From: Vibrio pectenicida
GTDB lineage: Bacteria; Pseudomonadota; Gammaproteobacteria; Enterobacterales; Vibrionaceae
Length of the DNA stretch: 64,000 bases
Assembly (NCBI GenBank): GCA_024347015.1
Contig: AP024889.1
Coordinates: 930,001 to 994,000 of the forward strand
Direction: 5' to 3'
The notes beneath the pieces were generated by a model. That model made no database searches, was not told the DNA's origin, and saw only the letters and a program-made list of their open reading frames with translations. Made by a program: the position numbers and the translations under genes. Shown in pieces: positions 44,366-52,910 of this stretch (position 1 is its first letter; every line of letters begins with the position of its first letter).

Positions 44366-45004
44366 TTAGCTATATTCAATCATAGCTTCTTGATCCCCAA
44401 AAGAAAGCACACTCTCAAAGATACCCGCTATTATTCTAGCTGAATGTAGAATATCTTTAGTTATGATTAACTTTCCAGCACGAATCTTTTTCCCATCTCC
44501 AGCAACTGAAAACTCCCCTAGCCAGGAGACTGGACAGCCATTATTGATAAAAACACTTTTCCAGTAAGCTGGAAGCATAAGTCCTACAATTGAAGTGATC
44601 CCATGTATCAAGCTATATTCTAGGTAAGCAATAACGAGTTCCTGAATCACACGTTTTCTTTGAGCGGGTGACAAGCCTTTATCTAAGCAGAACCGACTGC
44701 CTTCCCAAATATTGGCATCGCAAGGCAAAGGCTCATATGTCACTATATGTGGAAATACTTCTTTCAACATATAAGGCCGAGTTGTTGGATACAGTCTAGC
44801 GACTCCTCTCACTTTCTCGTTTTCACGCCAGACAAAATAAATAGTTGCAGGATTATCGTATTGGTCGTATTCCATACAATTTATATAGGGGACATCCCAT
44901 GATTGCCTTTCAATGACGCTTCTATATCTAAGTTGAAACTGATCGGCAAGTGGGTTACCTCTAAAATTATGCAGCGTACTCACGGTTATACATTCAATTG
45001 TCAT
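44366..45004 (-). CDS. LuxI-family acyl-homoserine-lactone synthase
   Basis: 212-residue autoinducer synthase that joins S-adenosylmethionine and an acyl chain. The family signature is nearly complete: LRYRSVIERQSWDV then MEYDQYD (R26, W36, E45, D47, D50), with Val30 where Phe is usual; RGVARLYPTTRPYMLKEVFP and IWEGSRFCLDKG follow in family order. The C-terminal acyl-pocket half is intact. No LuxR with an autoinducer-binding domain adjoins it; the only LuxR-type gene nearby has a PAS domain and a stop codon. No lux-box palindrome was seen. Probably co-transcribed with the secreted-protein gene 54 bp upstream. Confidence 0.9.
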   Translation of the reverse strand: MTIECITVSTLHNFRGNPLADQFQLRYRSVIERQSWDVPYINCMEYDQYDNPATIYFVWRENEKVRGVARLYPTTRPYMLKEVFPHIVTYEPLPCDANIWEGSRFCLDKGLSPAQRKRVIQELVIAYLEYSLIHGITSIVGLMLPAYWKSVFINNGCPVSWLGEFSVAGDGKKIRAGKLIITKDILHSARIIAGIFESVLSFGDQEAMIEYS

Positions 45005-45058
45005 AGTTTAGCTGCCAATGAAAAATCGGTGACGTGCAATACTCCACCGATTTAACAA

Positions 45059-45577
45059 TTAGTGAATTTCTGTTGTTTTGATGTATCCGTCACCACGGCT
45101 ACCATTTGAACGGTTGATCACAACCCAATGGTATTTGCCTTTGCTAGGGTTAGAATACACAGATCTGCTAGGCCCTCCAACCACAGAGCCGCTATCATCA
45201 ACAAGCTGTAGGCTAAGCCAAGCATTTGATAAGTTCGTCAATGCCCCAGATGCTCGTTTATAGGCACACGTTTGATTAAACGAGTAGAGCTTTGTCGAAT
45301 CACCAGGTTTTAAATTGGTAAAGTAAAATGTATTAGACAAATTGATTCGGCACAAAAAGTTAAAAGACTTCGAAAGCTCCGCAAAGCCTTGGTCATTCAT
45401 TTGTTGAGTTTCTTCTTTGTTGAGGTCCATCCCGACAGAGCTTTTTGTGACCACTTTTGATTCCAGCTCAACCAGAGGATAGGCTTTTCCATCAAGGTAA
45501 ACATCTGTAGGCGCAAAGTTCGCTTGCGCTGGGAGAGAGAATGCTGCAAGTATTAATGATATATTAATAATTTTCAT
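45059..45577 (-). CDS. Secreted hypothetical protein upstream of the AHL synthase
   Basis: 172 residues from ATG 45577; signal peptide MKIINISLILAAFSLPAQAN. The mature part is beta-rich with two Cys (FNFLCRINLSN, NQTCAYKRASG), suggesting one disulphide. No family recognised. It lies 54 bp before the AHL synthase on the same strand and may share its promoter, so the pair may be co-regulated. Confidence 0.7.
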   Translation of the reverse strand: MKIINISLILAAFSLPAQANFAPTDVYLDGKAYPLVELESKVVTKSSVGMDLNKEETQQMNDQGFAELSKSFNFLCRINLSNTFYFTNLKPGDSTKLYSFNQTCAYKRASGALTNLSNAWLSLQLVDDSGSVVGGPSRSVYSNPSKGKYHWVVINRSNGSRGDGYIKTTEIH

Positions 45578-45908
45578 AGTAATGACCATATGTATAAGAG
45601 CTGAGATGATTATTTATATATACTATGTAAACAACATTTATAATCTTTATTTGTGAGTGTGTAACTCATAATATGTAATGGTTAAAATAGACATTACATA
45701 TTATAAAAATTAAGATCACATTATAAAGGCATGATGTTTGTTTATTTCTGTTGTTATATTTTCCTAAGTGAATAACTCCAAACTAATTACTAACATTGTT
45801 AATAGCTTGATGAGTGGCTCTCACCAGTGTGATTAATACCAGCTAAAGTGATCATTTTACCTAGCACAAGAGTACTAATAATTATCCTCACTCACATAAA
45901 CTAACTCT
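45578..45908 (+). other. AT-rich divergent promoter region
   Basis: 331 bp between the secreted-protein/AHL synthase genes (left) and the glutathione peroxidase gene (right). It includes an ATAATATGTAATG...CATTACATATTAT inverted repeat near 45669-45706 that could be an operator or terminator. No gene seen. Confidence 0.45.
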
Positions 45909-46454
45909 ATGAATTATCCACTAGTTTGTTCAACCGCTCTAATTGCAGTCCTGATGAACTTTTCCGCTTTTGCAGTAACTTGCCCTGACATACTTAACAG
46001 CAAGCAACGGCTGCTTAACTCAACTGATAGCATTGAGCTATGTGATGAGTTTCAAGGAAAGACGTTGTTGGTCGTTAATACTGCTAGCCAATGTGGTTTT
46101 ACATCACAGTTTGAAGAACTTGAGCAGCTGTATCAGACATACAAATCTCAAGGTTTCACTGTTGTTGGTTTTCCTAGTAACGATTTTCGGCAAGATAAAG
46201 GGAGCGAGGCGCAATCTGCTAAAATTTGTTATTTAGATTACGGTGTCACCTTCCCTATGATGGCGCGAACGTCATTAACGGGCAGTAGCGCAAATCCTGT
46301 GTTTACGCACATACTGGCCCAAGCTGGCGTAACCCCTAAATGGAACTTTTATAAATTCTTAATCAACAAACAAGGTAAGGTCATCGCCACTTTCCCTAGC
46401 TCAATATCGCCTATGAGTGCCACACTTAAAAACGCTATCGAGCAGCAGCTATGA
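45909..46454 (+). CDS. Exported glutathione peroxidase-like protein
   Basis: 181 residues with a signal peptide (residues 1-22, before VTCPDIL), so periplasmic. Peroxidatic Cys62 in VVNTASQCGFTSQFEELEQL; the WNF motif (KWNFYKFL) is present; the usual NQF Gln region reads FPSNDFRQDKGS, with Asp at the Gln position. Reduces peroxides, most likely using thioredoxin-type donors, as for Cys-GPx enzymes. Its stop overlaps the next gene start. Confidence 0.9.
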   Translation: MNYPLVCSTALIAVLMNFSAFAVTCPDILNSKQRLLNSTDSIELCDEFQGKTLLVVNTASQCGFTSQFEELEQLYQTYKSQGFTVVGFPSNDFRQDKGSEAQSAKICYLDYGVTFPMMARTSLTGSSANPVFTHILAQAGVTPKWNFYKFLINKQGKVIATFPSSISPMSATLKNAIEQQL

Positions 46455-46918
46455 AATCTGATTATATGGTAAGTACTCACACACGTAGCACCATGACCAA
46501 ACTAGGTTACCTGGGCTTAACCCCTTTTTTATTTGGACTGCTTTTGTCGCTGACCGGTAGCCGTTTCATTGGACATAGTGGTGAAGCATTTTTCATTACA
46601 TACAGCGTCGTTATTTTGAGCTTTTTGTCGGGTATTTTATGGGGAAATAGCATTGAAAACTTTGAAAGCCGATTGAGCAATAAAGCACTAATTTTGAGTA
46701 ACTGTATTGTGTTAGCGGCGTGGTTTTCTGTGTTGCTTGGTGAGCAAAATGAGCTTGTGAGTCTGCTTATTTTACTTATCGGCTATATCGCGGTTTGGCG
46801 AGCAGAGAAATTAATGCGTGTAGAGAACCAAAGTGCTGGGCCAGAAGGTTATTTTGATATGCGAACAAGGTTAACCTCTAGTGTGGTCTTGATGCATGGC
46901 TTAGTGATGTTAACTTGA
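46451..46918 (+). CDS. DUF3429 inner-membrane protein
   Basis: 155 residues, five hydrophobic helices, overlapping the GPx gene by 4 bp (ATGA) and so translationally coupled. LGYLGLTPFLFGLLLSLTGS, FLSGILWGN and a C-terminal DMRTRLTSSVVLMHGLVM match the DUF3429 family of unknown function. Confidence 0.82.
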   Translation: MKSDYMVSTHTRSTMTKLGYLGLTPFLFGLLLSLTGSRFIGHSGEAFFITYSVVILSFLSGILWGNSIENFESRLSNKALILSNCIVLAAWFSVLLGEQNELVSLLILLIGYIAVWRAEKLMRVENQSAGPEGYFDMRTRLTSSVVLMHGLVMLT

Positions 46919-47013
46919 AGGATCAACAGAAAAACACATAATAATATTATGTAGTCATTAGGCGAGCTCTTGATCGCCTTGCTGTGATAAGAGTATTTGA
47001 TATTTGATATTTG

Positions 47014-48003
47014 CTATTTATCCATAACACACTGAAGGTTATCAATGACTTGGGGAATATTGTGCAAATAAAATCGGTTACTGGTGAGATATTCGTACCA
47101 GTCATCCTCACCTTTACAAAATGGAAGTGTGTATATATCACCAAGTTGAGGTGGCATGTACCAGCCAAACAAGTACGTCAGTGCTTCACCCTCTAGATTC
47201 ACATTGACAATCTTTTCCTCTGCTGCTTTGTTGAGTTCTTCTAAACTTTCGAACTGGCGTTTTTGTATGATGTGTTCAAGACTGCCTTTGCCTAGACCGA
47301 GTGCATTAAATGCATAAGCTTTTGAATCAGTGAGCATAGCTGCATATTGCGCTAAACCACCACCTAAAGAGGTACCCGTTACAATCAGTTGTTTTTCTGG
47401 ATAAGCTGACTTGATTGCTTGTGCGAGAATTTCAGCCTGTTTGAAATCGTCAGGTATCTGACCATTAATCTGATTATACGCAGAGCTACTATTTATTACG
47501 CCTCGTTCTGTCCGTCCCTTTATTGAAGAGCGAGTATCTGTTCCGGCAAAAGCGAGAACGACATGGTTATCTTGCTCATCGATAGGCATTAGAACGGTTG
47601 CCATTAACCCGGTGTGTTTGTCTATGTATTTCAACTGCTCATTGTTTTTACTATCAACATTGATATAAGGAGGAAAAGAGATACTTTGAGATTCGGTTGA
47701 TTTGTGTGAGCTTTGAATAAAATTTGCTTCTTCAGTGCTGATACGTCGAAAACCATCTTGTGTATTTTTGACGTTTGCTACAGAAACAAATGCCCCTTGA
47801 GACAGCTTTGCGTACCTAAGTACATATTCTGAGGTCGATTTGTCGATGATCTGTTGTTCTTCCTTGGAAGTAAATTGAAGATCAGGCTCAACATAGGTCG
47901 AGCTCGCATTAGCTTGTGAACCAGCCAATGCTAAAAGGGCAAAAAGACAAATCGCTAGAGTTGCATTGGCTTTGGGCACTGAAAGAGGTTTATACATGGT
48001 CAT
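47014..48003 (-). CDS. Exported class-3-type lipase
   Basis: 329 residues from ATG 48003 (or 47997); signal peptide cleaved near GSQANASS. The alpha/beta-hydrolase nucleophile elbow is VTGTSLGGGLAQYAA, preceded by VLAFAGTDTRSSIKG (oxyanion region) and followed by AFNALGLG; a C-terminal FYLHNIPQVID offers the catalytic His. Fits lipase class 3/Mbeg1-like enzymes. Likely a secreted or periplasmic esterase; substrate unknown. Confidence 0.85.
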   Translation of the reverse strand: MTMYKPLSVPKANATLAICLFALLALAGSQANASSTYVEPDLQFTSKEEQQIIDKSTSEYVLRYAKLSQGAFVSVANVKNTQDGFRRISTEEANFIQSSHKSTESQSISFPPYINVDSKNNEQLKYIDKHTGLMATVLMPIDEQDNHVVLAFAGTDTRSSIKGRTERGVINSSSAYNQINGQIPDDFKQAEILAQAIKSAYPEKQLIVTGTSLGGGLAQYAAMLTDSKAYAFNALGLGKGSLEHIIQKRQFESLEELNKAAEEKIVNVNLEGEALTYLFGWYMPPQLGDIYTLPFCKGEDDWYEYLTSNRFYLHNIPQVIDNLQCVMDK

Positions 48004-48319
48004 TTCACTGTTCAGATAATAAACGAATACTGTATGTTTTTTTAGCAAGTTTTGCTACCAAAATTGTTACAAGGATTGATGAATTGGTTGAATCAGTTTT
48101 TTAAATTAAGTCCATAGTTAGAAAAATTGGCCATTTACGAAGGGGATTATAGGCCGATTACCCCACCGAAATTAATGGTTTGGCGATTTATCATTCATAA
48201 GTAAAATTCTTATATTTTAATATATTACTTTCATTTGACAAGTGTACAACACAGTGATCATATAGTATTTTGACATTTTTCTTTTTAATAAATACAAGAA
48301 AGTCAATTAAAGGTTTTAA
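48004..48319 (+). other. Divergent intergenic region
   Basis: 316 bp, AT-rich, between the lipase and outer-membrane protein starts; presumed divergent promoters. No coding sequence seen. Confidence 0.5.
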
Positions 48320-48805
48320 ATGAAAAATACTATTTTAACACTAGCATTAATTGGTGTGTCTGCTTCAGCTTCTGCAGATTCTTGGCTTTATGGCGGCGCA
48401 TCAATTGGTCAATCCGATCTTAACTCGGAAGACACTACAACTTACTCAGTTCATGTTGGAACTGGGATTTTGCCTTTTATCGGTGTTGAAGCCGGTTACA
48501 ACAATTTTGGTGAGTTTGATTTTGGTAATGGTAAGGTAGAAGCGTCTTCATTTTATGCTGTGCTTAAGCCAAGCATTAATTTCGGCCCTTTGCAGCTATA
48601 CGCCAAAGCAGGTGCGCACTACTGGGATCAAGACTCAACCTCTATTGGTTATAAAGATGAAGATGACTTAGACTTTATGTGGGGAGTAGGGGCTGATTAT
48701 GCTGTATTTGGCCCAATTTCTCTTGGCGCTAACTACATGAACTACACTGTTGGAAATAACGATATTGATACTGTTTCATTGACGGTGTCATTTAACTTCT
48801 TATAA
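48320..48805 (+). CDS. Small outer-membrane beta-barrel protein
   Basis: 161 residues; signal peptide 1-19 (GVSASASADSWL). Eight probable strands with GVEAGYNNFGEFDF, LYAKAGAHYWDQDS and the end TVSLTVSFNFL with a C-terminal hydrophobic residue. Resembles the OmpA N-domain/OmpW-size barrels. A T-rich hairpin region follows at about 48830-48865. Confidence 0.83.
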   Translation: MKNTILTLALIGVSASASADSWLYGGASIGQSDLNSEDTTTYSVHVGTGILPFIGVEAGYNNFGEFDFGNGKVEASSFYAVLKPSINFGPLQLYAKAGAHYWDQDSTSIGYKDEDDLDFMWGVGADYAVFGPISLGANYMNYTVGNNDIDTVSLTVSFNFL

Positions 48806-48905
48806 GTTAAAATATTTAAACTAAGTTTGACATCCTTCCTTTCTGAGGAGAGGATGTCTTTTTATAATGTGACTATTTTATAAAATAACTTTTTATAAGG
48901 GAACT

Positions 48906-50021
48906 TTATGTTCGTTGAATTTGAGTGAATACAAAAAACTTTTGAACTAAGAAACTAGCAATAAATAGCAAACATTCCGCGATGAACTTGGCATACATGG
49001 TGCTGATACCAAACAGGGTGAGTAATTTAGTTAGTACCATGGATGAAACCAGCAGAAAAATTACCAGAGTTATATATTTCACGATGGACTTATGACTTTC
49101 ATCTTTCGATTTAAAGACAATTCTTTTTGACATTGTATAGTTGTAACAAGCAGAGATGAATCGTGCAATAACAAAGGACTTTATGCTCGAGTCAGTTGAT
49201 AATAGTACTAGATAAAATAATAAATAATCGATAAACGCGCTGGATATAGAAATACCTGTAAAGCGTAACAATGTCCAATATATCTTTATTGAATCTCTTA
49301 AGGGGTTAAAATGGGATGAGCTATTGTCGTCAATGTATATGGTTTCAATATCTATTGGTTTTATTGTACACTTTTCACGAGTAGCGAGAAGTAGCATTTC
49401 TGTTTCAAATTCATAACCATTGGACTCAATGCTTGCGCACTTTTGGGCGAGATCGATTGATAAGTATCTAAGCCCTGTTTGAGTGTCTGTGATACGGGTA
49501 CGTGTCACAAGCTGGAAAACTTTTTCAGTGATGAAATTACCAATTTTACTTCTTAGCGGCACTTTCCCGCTAAAGGCACGCGTGCCCAGTAATAGGTAGT
49601 TTACCGAGTATGATTGATGTTTTGATTCACTCAAGATGCGTATAATGTCTTTAGGCGAGTGTTGACCATCTGCATCGGCGGTAATGATGCCGTTAACTTG
49701 AGGTAAATGCTCAATGATATAAGAGAGACCGGTCTTCAGTGCTTGGCCTTTGCCTAAGTTCGATTTATGAGCGATGACTATCACTTGGTTGAGAGACTTT
49801 AGCTGGCTGAATATGTAGTTGCAATTGTCACTTGAACCATCATTTATAATGACGACTGTACAGCTACATAGTGCTTTTATATCTGATATAAGGTGTATGA
49901 TGGCATCACTTGGATTATATGCCGGTATTAATATTACCTTTTCATGTGAAGTTATAATAATAGCCTCTCTATTATATAAATTATATCTTTGCAGATGAAT
50001 TCTATCTGTATTTTTTGTCAA
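48906..50021 (-). CDS. GT2 glycosyltransferase fused to a GtrA-like membrane domain
   Basis: 371 residues. N-terminal DPM1-type GT2 domain: ILIPAYNPSDAIIHLI, VVIINDGSSDN, SNLGKGQALKTGLSYI, ITADADGQHSPKDI (DxD-type metal site), TDTQTGLRYL. From about residue 250, four membrane helices of GtrA type (ISSAFIDYLLFYLVLL; FISACYNYTMSKRIVFKSKD; KFIAECLLFIASFLVQKFFV). Such fusions make and flip polyprenyl-linked sugars for O-antigen or lipid modification. No other envelope-sugar genes flank it. Start uncertain; an internal initiation near residue 25 is possible. Confidence 0.85.
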   Translation of the reverse strand: MTKNTDRIHLQRYNLYNREAIIITSHEKVILIPAYNPSDAIIHLISDIKALCSCTVVIINDGSSDNCNYIFSQLKSLNQVIVIAHKSNLGKGQALKTGLSYIIEHLPQVNGIITADADGQHSPKDIIRILSESKHQSYSVNYLLLGTRAFSGKVPLRSKIGNFITEKVFQLVTRTRITDTQTGLRYLSIDLAQKCASIESNGYEFETEMLLLATREKCTIKPIDIETIYIDDNSSSHFNPLRDSIKIYWTLLRFTGISISSAFIDYLLFYLVLLSTDSSIKSFVIARFISACYNYTMSKRIVFKSKDESHKSIVKYITLVIFLLVSSMVLTKLLTLFGISTMYAKFIAECLLFIASFLVQKFFVFTQIQRT

Positions 50022-50314
50022 ATACTGTTAAAATTCAATCAAGGATAAATTACCTATAATAATTAATTTAACATTTATTCATCGATATCTGATAAACTAA
50101 AATACAGAATTTTAGAAGGGTTTTGTCAATTTTCTGTTGTGAAACTTATCCAGATCCCCTAGTAATGTTGTGGTTTGGTAAAATTCAACTCATGGTAGGA
50201 ACTTTTTCTTTTAATAAGATGTCTAGTGAGTTCAATATTTTTATTTTTAATATATATAACCACAAGATTATTAATGGTGGTTTACCTATAGATATAAACA
50301 ATGTGTGAGGATGT

Positions 50315-50809
50315 ATGAAACGTTATTTAATTACGGCACTATTAACTTTTGCGAGTTTACCTACTTTTGCTAACAATAATCAATCTGCTACGTCTATGCC
50401 AAGTCAGCAGGCTGTTCAGCCTGCTAAGGTTGCACCACCTAAGCCTTTTGGACTAGAAAGCATTACCCTAGAGCAAGAAAGCAAAATTAGACAGATACAA
50501 GTTGAATTGCAAACGAAAACTCAAGCTTTAAGCCCAAGCCAAGGGAAGATGGCAAAGGAAGTCGAACAATGGACTAAGGTAGTGCAAAACGAAAAGTTTG
50601 ATGAAGAAAAAGTGAAGCATATCCTTCGTCAATATAATGAAAAGCAGCTTGATATCCAAGTGATGAAAATCAAAGCAGAACACGATATGTACCAAGTTCT
50701 GACACCGGAGCAAAAAAATACTCTAGCGGAGCGCCGTCAAAAGCAGAAAGAACAGATGAAATTGATTATGCAAAAGGCACAAGAAAAAGCAAACGCGCAA
50801 AACAAGTAG
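50315..50809 (+). CDS. Spy/CpxP-like periplasmic helical protein
   Basis: 164 residues; signal peptide 1-19 (LPTFANNN). After a Pro/Gln/Ala-rich linker the protein is almost wholly helical, with a SITLEQESKIRQIQVE stretch and an LTPEQKNTLAERRQKQKEQ block, the LTxxQ signature of Spy/CpxP chaperones. Lys/Gln-rich C-terminus. A periplasmic chaperone or metal/stress-response role is plausible by family. Terminator at 50835. Confidence 0.7.
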   Translation: MKRYLITALLTFASLPTFANNNQSATSMPSQQAVQPAKVAPPKPFGLESITLEQESKIRQIQVELQTKTQALSPSQGKMAKEVEQWTKVVQNEKFDEEKVKHILRQYNEKQLDIQVMKIKAEHDMYQVLTPEQKNTLAERRQKQKEQMKLIMQKAQEKANAQNK

Positions 50810-50834
50810 CGCTGCTTTAGAGTTCATTTCAATT

Positions 50835-50870
50835 AAAAGCTCGCTTGCTATTACTAGCAAGCGAGCTTTT
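50835..50870 (+). terminator. Strong bidirectional terminator
   Basis: Perfect 16-bp stem (50835-50850 with 50855-50870), 4-nt loop, A-tract left and T-tract right, between convergent Spy-like and catalase genes. Confidence 0.92.
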
Positions 50871-50921
50871 TTCTTTATCGATTGCTGGCTATTGTTATTT
50901 GACAGCAAGAATGGTTAGATC

Positions 50922-52355
50922 TTAAGCAAGACCAAGGGCTATTTTGAGTCCTTTCCCATAATTTTCATCGGCTTGGAAAGCATGGTTAACATGCCGTTCT
51001 TGAATTTCCTTTGGTACCCCTTGCATCGCGCGAGCAGTATTATCAAACAATGCTTGGCGCTGCTCATTATTCATTAGACGGAATAAGTCACCGGCTTGGC
51101 TAAAGTAATCTTCATCGACTCTGTGATCATAATGATCAGCATCCCGATTGATACGTAGTGGCGGCTCTGAAAAATCAGGCTGTTCGGCCCACTCTTGTTT
51201 TGAATTTGGCTCATAACCTATGGTCGAACCGTAGTTGCCGTCGACTCGCATTGCCCCATCACGGTGGTAGCTGTGAACCGGACATTTAGGTGCATTGACT
51301 GGGATTTGATGATGATTGACGCCAAGGCGATAGCGCTGCGCATCACCATAGGCAAATAGGCGCCCTTGCAGCATTTTGTCTGGTGAAAAGCTAATACCTG
51401 GAACCACAGCTGCAGGATTAAAAGCAGATTGTTCTACCTCGGCATGGAAGTTTTCTGGGTTACGATTGAGTTCGAATTCACCGACAGCTATCAGCGGATA
51501 ATTCTTTTGTGACCAGATCTTGGTTAAGTCGAATGGGTTGAAGTTAACTTCATCGGCTTCAATTTCAGGCATGATCTGTACATACATCTTCCATTTTGGA
51601 AAATCTTTATTCTCTATGGTTTGATATAGGTCTCTGTGATGGCTTTCACGATCACTACCTATAATTTCAGCCGCTTCTTGATCAGTAAGATTTTTGATGC
51701 CTTGTTGAGTTTTAAAATGAAATTTCACCCAGTAGCGTTCTTTATCGGAATTAATAAAGCTAAAGGTATGGCTACCAAAGCCATGCATGTGACGGTAAGA
51801 CGCTGGGATACCTCGATCGCTCATGACAATTGTAACTTGGTGGAACGCTTCAGGAAGTGATGTCCAGAAATCCCAATTATTGACTGCGCTGCGCATATTG
51901 GTGCGAGGATCACGCTTAACTGCATGGTTAAGATCGGGGAATTTCAGCGGATCACGCAAGAAAAAGATTGGCGTATTGTTACCAACCAAATCCCAGTTAC
52001 CTTCTTCTGTGTAGAATTTTAATGCAAAGCCTCTGATATCACGCTCTGCATCCGCAGCGCCTCGTTCACCTGCGACTGTGGTAAAGCGGGCGAATAATTC
52101 GGTCTTTTTGCCAATTTCAGAGAATATCTTAGCGCGTGTATATTTTGTAATATCATGAGTGACGGTGAATGTACCATACGCTCCAGAGCCTTTAGCATGC
52201 ATACGGCGTTCGGGAATCACTTCACGGTCAAAGTGTGCCATTTTTTCAAGAAACCACACATCTTGCAGCAATTGTGGGCCACGAGGGCCAGCTGTCATTA
52301 CATTTTGGTTGTCACTAACAGGGCAGCCCGCAGCAGTTGTCAGTTTTTTAGTCAT
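50922..52355 (-). CDS. katA: Catalase (haem, small-subunit clade)
   Basis: 477 residues from ATG 52355 (GGAAGAG lies just upstream; further in-frame ATGs exist at 52358, 52367 and 52415). Catalytic His in [20 protein letters not shown], Asn in [18 protein letters not shown], and the proximal haem Tyr in [20 protein letters not shown]-binding residues around [14 protein letters not shown]. No signal peptide: cytoplasmic. Decomposes hydrogen peroxide; pairs with the exported peroxidase at 18645-19598 and GPx at 45909. Confidence 0.97.
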   Translation of the reverse strand: MTKKLTTAAGCPVSDNQNVMTAGPRGPQLLQDVWFLEKMAHFDREVIPERRMHAKGSGAYGTFTVTHDITKYTRAKIFSEIGKKTELFARFTTVAGERGAADAERDIRGFALKFYTEEGNWDLVGNNTPIFFLRDPLKFPDLNHAVKRDPRTNMRSAVNNWDFWTSLPEAFHQVTIVMSDRGIPASYRHMHGFGSHTFSFINSDKERYWVKFHFKTQQGIKNLTDQEAAEIIGSDRESHHRDLYQTIENKDFPKWKMYVQIMPEIEADEVNFNPFDLTKIWSQKNYPLIAVGEFELNRNPENFHAEVEQSAFNPAAVVPGISFSPDKMLQGRLFAYGDAQRYRLGVNHHQIPVNAPKCPVHSYHRDGAMRVDGNYGSTIGYEPNSKQEWAEQPDFSEPPLRINRDADHYDHRVDEDYFSQAGDLFRLMNNEQRQALFDNTARAMQGVPKEIQERHVNHAFQADENYGKGLKIALGLA

Positions 52356-52910
52356 CATCTCTTCCATATTTAAATTATTAAGGTCAAAACGCCTTATTTG
52401 AATTGCTTGTGCCATATGGCAGTAGGCTATGTATAGCTCTGATTTTAATGTGGTTAAAGATAAATTTATTAATAATGGAATAAGAAATACTAATAATTTG
52501 GTTGAACCAATACTAAGAGGCCGATCAGGAGAGCGAAACGGGTTCAGTTAAGGATGTGCTTTCATTCGAGTGATGAGTTCGACTTGTTTAAAGTCCCTGT
52601 TTTTAGTGTATTGAAATATCAAATATATTCACTATGATGAATATCGTGTTTTATATGTTGATCTGTGCAATGCAACAGAGCAGCGGATGGTTAAAGCCAG
52701 AGATTTGGTGGCGATGTGTTTGCCACATAATCTAAATAAGAAGCCGACTTCATTGCTGTTTAGTGTCATACCCACATAGGGTAATACCTCTTTCTGATTT
52801 CAAAATTATTTTTCTACTAGAACGTCCCATAGAGGTGAATACCTGAACCTTGAGATTAATAACTCAAGGAACTAAGACGGTTGCTCGCAGGTTTGGAAGA
52901 AAATTAAGCA
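52356..52910 (+). other. Intergenic region between catalase and aerolysin genes
   Basis: 555 bp with presumed divergent promoters. A 55-codon open stretch at about 52614-52778 has no start or family match. A CTACTAG/ACCC-type short repeat was looked for and not found. Confidence 0.45.

Noticed and set aside
45005..45058. Lux box upstream of the AHL synthase
   Set aside because: No 20-bp dyad of the ACCTGT...ACAGGT type is present in the gap.
52614..52778. 55-codon open stretch between catalase and aerolysin genes
   Set aside because: No start codon or family match; a stretch of this length is expected by chance in AT-rich DNA.
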